Assembly (NCBI GenBank): GCA_028829895.1
Contig: CM054181.1
Coordinates: 13,111,001 to 13,175,000 of the forward strand
DNA from: Sinotaia quadrata
Taxonomy: Eukaryota; Mollusca; Gastropoda; Architaenioglossa; Viviparidae
DNA length: 64,000 nucleotides
Direction of reading: 5' to 3'
Positions 12,640 to 21,643 of this stretch are shown here, in pieces. Numbering within the stretch: position 1 is the stretch's first letter; each line of letters opens with the position of its first letter. The position numbers and the translations under genes were made by a program. Under the pieces are notes generated by a model, which worked only from the letters and a program-made list of their open reading frames with translations, was not told the DNA's origin and did no database searches.

Positions 12640-13050
12640 AAAAGAATCTTTTCAGCACTTTGTGACATGACAATCAGCGGAATTCTGTGTAGAATGGAAC
12701 ATCAGTGACATACAATTTCGGCTGTTTTACACGGCATTGCTTTAAGAAATCTCCTTCACTGTAAGATTTCCCACTCATCGCGATCATTCGGCTTTTATAA
12801 CTTGCGACATTCCCATTCTGAATTTTCGTAAAACAGTTTGTTGTTGTGTCAAGTTAGTTTCAATTCCTTGAGTCTTGAAACACACATTGGGCCTTCGTAT
12901 TTATCGTACGACCGATGGTTCGTTTCGTAATGTCTTTTCAAGTTGTACTCTTTTTGGCGATACAGTTGCAAATGTATCTTTCCGTTCACCTTTGTACAAA
13001 AATACTGTAGTTCCCACTTTTCTTGAGACGCTCGCCCTTCTTCGTTCAAT
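12640..13050 (-). pseudogene. hAT transposase N-terminal fragment (ZBED5/GTF2IRD2-like)
   Basis: The minus strand from about 13049 encodes KWELQYFCTKVNGK, then KEYNLKRHYETNH, the BED-type zinc finger region of this domesticated-looking hAT family. The first Cys pair of the finger is lost. Past a stop, the next stretch reads VASYKSRMIAMSGKSYSEGD, matching the family's ASYxxxxxIAKxGKPFSDGE segment. Stops between the pieces mark it as dead. It is the N-terminal half of the type of protein whose catalytic half lies at 34211-35560 on the other strand. Confidence 0.8.
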
Positions 13051-14040
13051 TTCCTTAGCCATTTTAAAAATAAAAAGTTTTGAAATTTTGAAAGAAAGTT
13101 TTTTGTTTACAACTTTTAATGATCGGCGCGTGATTCACCGGAAGTTAAAAGCAGTTACAAAAGTCGCACAAAAACGATTGAATCGAAAAATTGCGTTGTT
13201 TCTTAAAATTTATATTACGAAGATAAAATGTGCTCGCGCTATAGAAAACTTTGTGTGGGCCGTATGTGTGCTTGTAAAGAGCCGTGTTTGACATGACTGT
13301 GTAAATAATGCATATTAATATAACGGAAAAACCCACTGTTAACAACGGGAAATGCCTGGACTTCTTGGCTTTCAGAGACCCAGTGTATGTGGTACATGAG
13401 ACATCCTGCTAAATAATGAAGTCTAACTCAAAACTGTGAGACAAACAAACAGCTATTGATTGCTGCATTAAATTTGCTCTCTTGGAACTAGCAGCATTTA
13501 TTTCTTTTTAGGTTTATTGTATAGAGCCATCCGCAGATTTTCGGGAATCCCCAATTCATTGTCGGTTGGGACATTAGGCACTAGCGTCGATTTGGGTGAG
13601 TAATGAATATTCTTTCTCTCGTGCTTCTGTTTTCTTTTACTTTTTCCGGTTTATTATTGCCACTATTATTATCAAGAAACTTAGCAGATTACACAAAATA
13701 CAACCAACACTCACTGAAACAACAACAAAACAAAACGATAGAAACAATATGTATTTAAAAATACATGTATGTAAAATCAATATGTATGTAGGTGATGCAA
13801 ACTTTTTTTTGTTGTTGAACATTTGCTGCTTTGAAAGATTTATAACTTCATCACGATTTTACAATGTTTAATGTTACTACTATTGTTTAGAAAGTTTATT
13901 GTGTTCAGTGTCATAGTTGTTGCTACTTTGTGGTTTGTTTTTCTTCACCTTTAATTAGTTACGTAAGAACATTGTTATGAAAAGATTTTCCGTGCCAGGT
14001 GCTTGTTGTTTAATGTAATTTTTAAAAAAAAATTTCGATT
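13051..14040. other. Intergenic, no gene seen
   Basis: The plus-strand frame that begins at 12875 overlaps the antisense hAT scrap and has no motif. The rest is AT-rich without signal. Confidence 0.45.
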
Positions 14041-14385
14041 TAACTATTTCTGATCAATATGGCAATCTACATCTTCTTACTCAAAATCTCACTTTAAAAA
14101 AAAGTTTTCCTATTTAACTATTTCTGATCAATAAGGCAATCTACATCTTCTCACTCAAAATCTCACTTTAAAAAAGGTTTTCCTATTTAACTATTTCTGA
14201 TCAATAAGGCAATCTACATCTTCTCACTCAAAATCTCACTTTAAAAAAGGTTTTCCTATTTAACTATTTCTGATCAATATGACAATCTACATAATCTCAC
14301 TCAAAATCTCACTTTAAAAAAGGTTTTCCTATTTAACTATTTCTGATCAATAAGACAATCTACATCTTCTCACTCAAAATGCACA
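14041..14385. repeat. Minisatellite of about 64 bp, five copies
   Basis: Units contain ATTTAACTATTTCTGATCAA and end in TCACTTTAAAAAA. One copy has a short deletion. Confidence 0.94.
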
Positions 14386-14486
14386 AATAGATCGATTCAC
14401 ATTTTGTGATTAGCCAGCCACACAAGTCACACACACAAATTACAAGCGCGGTACTCAAATATACGCACGCACGTGTATAATTTGCG

Positions 14487-14700
14487 CACATTATTATTAT
14501 TTACATTTTTCATACATCGGCCTTCACCACATTATTATTATTTACATTTTCATACATCGGCCTTCACCACGTTATTATTATTTTACATTTTTCATACTTC
14601 GACCTTCACCACATTATTATTATTTTACATTTTTTTCATACATCGGCCTTCACCACATTATTATTATTTTACATCTTTCATACATCGACCTTCACCACAA
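14487..14700. repeat. Minisatellite of about 42 bp, five copies
   Basis: Units contain CATCGGCCTTCACCAC and TTATTATTATTTTACAT. The frame at 14473-14748 is a by-product. Confidence 0.93.
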
Positions 14701-15216
14701 ACACTAAACGATGTAGATTTTAGATCGCATCGATCATGTGATTTTTGAGAGTTGGCTCACAGTCACAGCGGTGTGCGCTTTCTGCTGTTCACATCAGGGG
14801 TAAGACACTGAACTTGACCTTTGAAACCAGTGGTCAAGGATATATATATCGCCGTTCTCCTTTGCGATGGTATGTAGGATTGTAGATTACCGATGTCAGC
14901 ACTGTTTTTATTTTTCGGTGTTTCTTAGCTCACTAAGCGGACACGTCAGAGACGAGTTCCACTAGAGAACGATAGTACAGTCAAAGGTGGGTTTGGGAAA
15001 ACTGATGCTAATAATAGCCACACGATCTAGCCTGCTCCTCCTTTCCCCCTGCAATATTTCACGGGATAATTAATCAACTTAGCATAGTCAGACTAGCTAA
15101 CGTTGCCTCTAGGATCGGAAAACGCTACGTCTATTGAATATTAAATATCTAAATTAATCACCTAAATAATTAATACTATAACATCGTGAATAAACCTCAC
15201 ACGTAACAGAAGTACA

Positions 15217-15302
15217 CAAATAGAAAAAGAGAGAAAGAAAAGAAGGATGGAGATACAATAACAAAATAGAGAGAAAGAAAAGAATAAAAGAAAAGAGAAA
15301 AC
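15217..15302. repeat. Polypurine tract
   Basis: Mostly AGAGAAAGAAAAG-type sequence. It is broadly complementary in composition to the polypyrimidine tract at 16041-16455. Confidence 0.8.
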
Positions 15303-15373
15303 ATGATAACTAATGTAAAGACTGACAATAGTCAGGCTCATACATACCTGCGCATGCGCACATACGAGCACAT

Positions 15374-15527
15374 GCACACACTCACACACTCACACACACA
15401 CACACACACACACACGCACGCGCGCACACAACGAAAACACTCATTTCACACGCACACTTGCAATGAAAAGGACAATCTGATCTGCTTCAACAGGATTACA
15501 GCTGGCATGCCCCCCCCCCCCCCCCCC
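15374..15527. repeat. (CA)n microsatellite and C homopolymer
   Basis: A CA run at 15374-15420 passes into CG-containing CA, then a separate C run at about 15510-15527. Confidence 0.93.
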
Positions 15528-16040
15528 GACGGACAACTGCCCAGCGTGCCCATACGTTAAGTCGGCACTGTGCATATATATTCGTTTGTGCTCTAAATGT
15601 TTGATGATTTTACATAGTTAATTCGTAAATCACTATTCGACCTCTTACCTTGGCTTGGTGCAATGTAAATGAAAATATTCTAGCCGGAATTTACCCGTGA
15701 GTGCTCTCAGTTTTGTCTACGTCACTCTACGTAGACGATTGCCCAAATCTGGCCAGCGAATGTCCTGTCGAGATTGCCCTCTTCCTTGTACATACAATGC
15801 CCCCTTCCCTCTGTAATTTATGTAGGCTTAAAAGCTTCCTAATCGGATTAGCGTTAGTTCCTCTCAATTCTGAAATTTTATATATTTCCTTTTATTTATT
15901 TATTCGTCATTATTATTATTATTATTATAGTGTGCAAGTACTGTTGAGTGACGTAGTATTTTGTTAAGCTGTGTCCGCTCTTCCATACCTCCCGTGCAGT
16001 AATTTTCTTCTCTTTAAGATTTTAATCCTTACAACTTTCA
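15528..16040. other. Intergenic, no gene seen
   Basis: No motif-bearing frame. A short TTA trinucleotide run lies at about 15910-15930. Confidence 0.45.
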
Positions 16041-16455
16041 TCCTACTTTTCCTTCTCTCTTTTTCTGTGTTTGCATTTCCATCTTTCTTTTCTTTTCTTC
16101 CTCTTTTCTCCAACTTGTTTCTATATTTTTATCTTTCTTTTTTTTTCTTCCTTTTTTCCAGTTTATTTCGTTATTTCTGTTTCCTTCTCTTCTCTTTTCT
16201 TTCTCTTTCCTCCTGTTTGTTTCTATATTTCCAAATTTCTTTTCTTTTCTTCCCCCTTTCTCCAGTTTGTTTCTATCTTTGTATTTGTCTTTTCCTCTCT
16301 TTTCTTTCTCTTTCCTCCAGTTTTTTTCCTGTATTTCCATCTTTCTTTTCTTTTCTTCCTCTCTTCTCCCTTTTTTATACTTCCACCTTTATATTCTTTT
16401 CTTCCTCTCTTCTATTTGTTTCTATCCTTTCACCCCCTTTTCCTTCTTCTTATAG
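16041..16455. repeat. Polypyrimidine minisatellite
   Basis: About 400 bases are almost entirely T and C, in loose units of about 52 bp marked by CTCCAGTTTGTTTCTAT-like words near 16108, 16157, 16210, 16261 and 16316. Frames through it (182, 134 and 62 residues of F/L/S) follow from composition. Confidence 0.92.
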
Positions 16456-16761
16456 GAAAGTGTACATTAAAATAATAGGTCAGAAGGTCGAAAGAATTAA
16501 GAAAACAATGTCCAGTTAGTTATACAGAAATAAAATGCCTTTTCATACAATAGAAGATATTTAAGCAAAGATTCTTACATTTAACATAGGATTTTTTTAA
16601 AGTAAATGCAATAAAGCAACCTATCTCTTAACTTAGAATAGGCGATGCAAAAAGGAAACAAGTCAGCTTACAACCCCACCCCCCAACACACACACACACA
16701 CACACACCTGTATCACAATGCCTGGGTCTTTTCACAGTTAAACTCCCAGAAGGCTTCAGCA

Positions 16762-16888
16762 TTGTGGATAATCTTCGGTTAAATAACATTTCAGGCTGAT
16801 GGAAGCAAACAAGTAATATGGATTGTGAGAATCTTCGGTTATATAACATTTCAGGCTGATGGAAGCAAACAAGTAATAAGGATTGTGA
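16762..16888. repeat. 60-bp direct duplication
   Basis: Two near-identical units contain AACATTTCAGGCTGATGGAA. Confidence 0.92.
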
Positions 16889-16899
16889 ATTGAGCCCGC

Positions 16900-18060
16900 T
16901 CGGTAATTGAATTTTGGAAAACAATGCATTTTTATGCCTGTGTGATGTACAATAAATTCGACTAAGTACTTAAGCTGAAGTTGAAGCAAGCAAACATTAA
17001 GTTGTTTTTTTAAAATTATCTTTGAAAACATGAATGTCACAGAATACATTGCAAACATTCTTCAACAAAAGAGTTCATGTACTTGTGATGTAGAGGGATG
17101 GCCTCCAGACATTAGATTCATTTTGAGATTCCTATGCCTTAAAAATCTGTCAGACTCATCAGAGTGGGTCCGTCTTTAGATCTAGCATTTCAATCTGAGC
17201 GTTAGCTTGTCTCTTGTACAAGGGTCTTGGCTAACCTATGATGTTTTAATTTGTTAGATATTTAGCTCAAGTAACCAAGTGACCTGCACGGTCTGTCTTT
17301 GTGCACGCCAAAATTGGCCCCAAAAGATCAGAGTCATTCTGCCATCCTCTGAGAAGCACTGCCAGAATAAAACCCCTCCCAGAAACACCACAGGTAAAAA
17401 GTTTTTTCTAGAGAAAGGTCAGTCAGGTTGAACTCACTATAGAACTATATGCCTAGTTATGATTATATTTGTGTGCATTTATGTTTATTAATTTATGTAC
17501 ATATGTGTTATTTTATTCATTCTGTTCTATTTCTTTTATCATTCATCTCTCATCTGTCATTTATAAGTACGAATGTAGTGTATCTGGTGTGCCAGTCATT
17601 ATTTTAGTGTCCACTAGAAATTTAGGGAAAGAGTGTCGTACATTTAAGAATCAGCACTCTATTGGCACCTTGTATGCCAAGTACCTGCCACATTTTGGTG
17701 CCATATTGCTCTATCTCCAAAAACAGGCCATGGCCACATGAATCGCTGTACGGACTCAAAAACCTAAAGCCTGCGCTCTACCAGTCTGCTGACCAAGCCA
17801 ATGCGAGAACCAACTTAGCAGTTAGCCTGGGAAAATTAAAAAAATTTAAAATTTTAAAACCCTCCTTTACTCCTTAAAATTTAAAATTAAAATTTTTTTT
17901 TTACAAAGATTTTTACTCTGTGTTATACAGTGGACACTAAGCAAATATCAAACTGTTAGAACACGCTAGCATCATTTTGATTTTATAACAGTCTTTCAGC
18001 CACCATGACTTCATTTCTATAAAATTTCCATCTTTCCCTGTTTACACGTATTTACATACT
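16900..18060. other. Intergenic, no gene seen
   Basis: Small frames at 17469-17741 and 17662-17877 have no recognisable domain. Confidence 0.45.
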
Positions 18061-18064
18061 CCTT

Positions 18065-18240
18065 TCAACTGTTGTCATTGTCTTTATGACAGATTGGGAT
18101 TGGGGGCTCATAACTGTATTTTGTGATTATTAATATTTATAATTCTATCAATCTTCAAATACTTTGTAACACCTGACAGTACAGAAGTGTGAGTGGACAT
18201 GTGGTTGACCACGTTAAAGGTTAAATGTGATTAAGATGAA
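18065..18240. repeat. Dispersed repeat, copy related to 9960-10115
   Basis: Contains CACCTGACAGTACAGAAGTG and a diverged GTGGACATGTGGTTGACCA. It lies just upstream of a LINE RNase H scrap. Confidence 0.55.
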
Positions 18241-18379
18241 AGACTACCCACAATTATTAAAATCACAAACTACTCAAAACTACAACCGTCTTTTACGGTT
18301 CCACCTCACCTAGGACCATCTCCCCCTACCCGCCAATTAAACAAACACACAAGTAGACTTTACACTGTTAAAAAAAACA

Positions 18380-18620
18380 AAATGTCCCAACCCAGAAAAT
18401 CACGCCAAAATATATACAAAAATTATCCAGAACACATAAAAAAAAAACTTACACAGATGGTTTCAAAACATCTGTAGGAACTGGAGCAACAATGAACAGT
18501 AACCCTCCTTTATCCCTCAACAAAAGCATATTAATACTGTCTCATTATCTTCAATAAGGAAATTATGTAACAGAAACAGCATTTCTAGAACATACACCAC
18601 AATCAAAATAAGACACCGCA
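18380..18620 (+). pseudogene. LINE RNase H remnant (YTDGxK motif)
   Basis: At about 18449 the plus strand reads YTDGFKTSVGTGATMNSN, matching the first catalytic Asp region of LINE-encoded RNase H (YTDGSK). A preceding NIYKNYPEHIKKK in a neighbouring frame fits the region just upstream in such elements. A stop follows about 35 codons later and no partner domains are intact. Confidence 0.72.
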
Positions 18621-19468
18621 TCACGAAACTAGACACACACAAAAATGACGTCAACACGGCAACGGAGCAATTACTGTTTAAATTATTAGACTGAATTTCT
18701 CTATAGGGAAGGTAACTTTCATTGAACATTCGGTTAGGTAATTCTTGGATCTGTTGTTCGTTTGTAAATAACTGTATTTTTCGTTTCTTTAATTATTGTT
18801 ATGTCTTGTAGCCAGCTACTTGGTGTGATTAATTGATTAGTTTGGGGTAGAGGACGGGGGGGTTGGGGGTGCTTAGGTAATTAAAGATGGATCAAAACCT
18901 ATTCTTTAAGCAAGAAGTTCCCATCAGCAGAATACTTGTGTGACAGAAGGATGATTAGAATTATTTATGGTGTGTGTATTTAAATAATATTCTGAAAGTG
19001 CCAGGAAGATCCGCAAGGTGGAAATTACAGAAGAGTCGTCTAATTAGGGCTAGTATATTACATGTGACCCGCCCTCCTGTATTAGTATGATTGTAATTAT
19101 TAAAGATAAATATTGACAATAATTAATAGAGAGAGGGCGCCATCTCAAGCACCTTATTATTATGGATCCCAAACCATAAGAATATAACAGGAAGTGGAAC
19201 AGCTAACAAGGGAGCAAAATATGGTACAAAACAGGGCAGAAAATTATACACTCCCAAATACAATTCAGAAATGCACGTACACATTAAATGATTCATAAGA
19301 TGAAAAATACGCCAGGACCTCCTAACTTACCCAGTAACTTACACAAAAAGCTATTTTCAGATTAAGACCTAATTCGATTCTTCTAACGCACAAAATCTCA
19401 TTTCAAAGAAAAACATGCAATCACTGTAGAATAGTTACACAGCCAGCTATACAATGTCGAAAGAAAAA
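18621..19468. other. Intergenic, no gene seen
   Basis: No supported frame. It contains a G-rich spot at about 18845-18870. Confidence 0.45.
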
Positions 19469-19725
19469 CAATCATTGACTCAAAACATTGTTACAAGTCC
19501 CGCTCTTGGCAATCATTGACACAAAACATTGTTACAAGTCCCATTCTTCGCAATCATTGACACAAAGTATTGTTACAAGTCCCATTCTTCTCAATCATTG
19601 ACACAAAACATTGTTACAAGTCCCATTCTTCGCAATCATTGACACAAAGCATTGTTACAAGTCCCATTCTTCGCAATCATTGACACAAAACATTGTTACA
19701 AGCACAGCTCTCCGCAATCATTATT
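19469..19725. repeat. 41-bp minisatellite, about six copies
   Basis: CAATCATTGACACAAAACAT recurs every 41 bp from 19469, with single-base changes. It lies about 0.4-0.6 kb upstream of gene B. Confidence 0.94.
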
Positions 19726-20118
19726 TTATCCACAAGCACTACTTGTAGATATGGACCGGTGTGTGTGTGTGGGGAGTGTCCCATTCCATTTTTAATACGT
19801 GTACTTTTTTAATGTTTGTTCGTTTGCTTGGTTTTGGAAGGTGGGTATCCAGGGTGTGTCTAATGATTCATAAATCAATTCAGTTGAACGTTGCATGTTG
19901 CGTTAAAATTTAGTCGCTCTTCACTTACGTAATTTTTCCATTAAAGGCGAATTAGAGAAACAATGAACTTTCGAGTTTAAATAGATTTATATATATATAT
20001 ATAATTTTGGCTATTTAATTTTCACGATTATTCTAACGTTTTTGGCATTTTTATTTTTAGTGAATCATCTTGTTGAATTCTCAGAAGCTTACATGAATAT
20101 ATTGCTGACTGTTACGTC

Positions 20119-21378
20119 ATGGTGTACTCCAGTCATCATTTCCATAAAGAAATCATTTTCCGAGAGAGAAATTTGGCAGTGATGCTCCTCCTGTCAATAG
20201 CAGAATCAATTCTGATCAGTGAGTGGTATTGCAACTGTCAAGTAAAAGAGCTTCATGTGACAAACCACAGTTTTCAGATTACAATAAGAGGTTGCCGACC
20301 GAAAATAACCGCTGCACAATGGCGACGGAAAACTTTTCGGCTGGATTATTTCTTATGCCTGGTAATATGGAAGTTTTTACTTTTGATTTTGGATAATAAT
20401 GATTCAGAGGAAAGATGTCTCACACGCAGTCACCAAGTTAAAAGTGATACAAGGGAGAGATGTCTGAAGGAGAGTCAAACTAACAATGTTACAGATGGAA
20501 GATGTCTGACGGAGAGTCAAGCTAACAATGTTACAGATGGACGATGTCTGACACAGAGTCAAGAAGCTAATAGTGATACAGATGAAAGATGCGTGACACA
20601 AAGTTTCAAAGTTAAAATCGATGCAAATGAAAGATGTCTAGCAGACAGTCACGACCTTAACTGTGACACAGATGAGAGACGTGCGTTTCTACAATTACAG
20701 CAAGAAACTGAAGAGAAGCAAAAGCAGACTGTTAGTGGAGATCATAGCATCTCGAACACGAATTTAAAATTACCTCAACACGTAATGGGAGATAATTCTG
20801 ACGATGAAGAAAATGAAGCGATTTACATGGACAGTAGTGTGAGAAAGATAACTTCCCCTCCAATCACATGCAAGCGCTCTTTGGCTTCCTTCACTGAAAA
20901 CGACAAAATGAGTCATGGTTTAAAAAAGAAAATCATCTCTAAAAACTCAAGTGTTCTTAAAAGCAAGAAGCTTTCGAAAGGAAAAAAATCACCAAAACAC
21001 CATTTCAGTAAGCGTATTACAAGACGTAACACGTCAGCGCGCGTAACACTTTCCACCTTGAGATCAATTCTCAAATTACAAGGTCACGACTTCTCCAGCG
21101 AAGGAGAAAAAAGTAAAGCGTCTAAAAGCCAAACCTCAGAGACAGATAGTGATACAGATGACGTTTACGATATCCAGAATCTGTACTCTGTCTTGAGAAT
21201 AGTGCCGCCGAAAAAGGTCTTTGAAGTTTACATCGCACAACAACCATTGTTAATGGTAGAGGAATTTGAGCGAGTGTCCAGTCTGGTAAACTACCAAACA
21301 CCACCACCAGATATTTGGCTGCTTCGCCTTGCACAGGCCGGCTTTTACTTCTTGCAGGGCAGTGCCAGCACACTCAGG

Positions 21379-21475
<97 letters not shown>

Positions 21476-21605
21476 GTTTGTCTATATATCTGCTATCTAT
21501 CTATCTATCTATCTGTTTGTCTATATATCTGTCTGCCTATTTATCTATCTATCTATCTATATCTATCTATCTATCTATCTATCTGTTTGTCTATATATCT
21601 GCTAC

Positions 21606-21643
<38 letters not shown>

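Noticed and set aside
12875..13291. Plus-strand 138-codon frame
   Set aside because: It lies antisense to the hAT fragment, whose minus-strand peptide matches a known family; the plus frame has no motif.
15971..16519. Phe/Leu/Ser-rich 182-codon frame that resembles a membrane protein
   Set aside because: It is a translation of a polypyrimidine minisatellite; any frame through T/C-rich DNA gives F, L, S and P.
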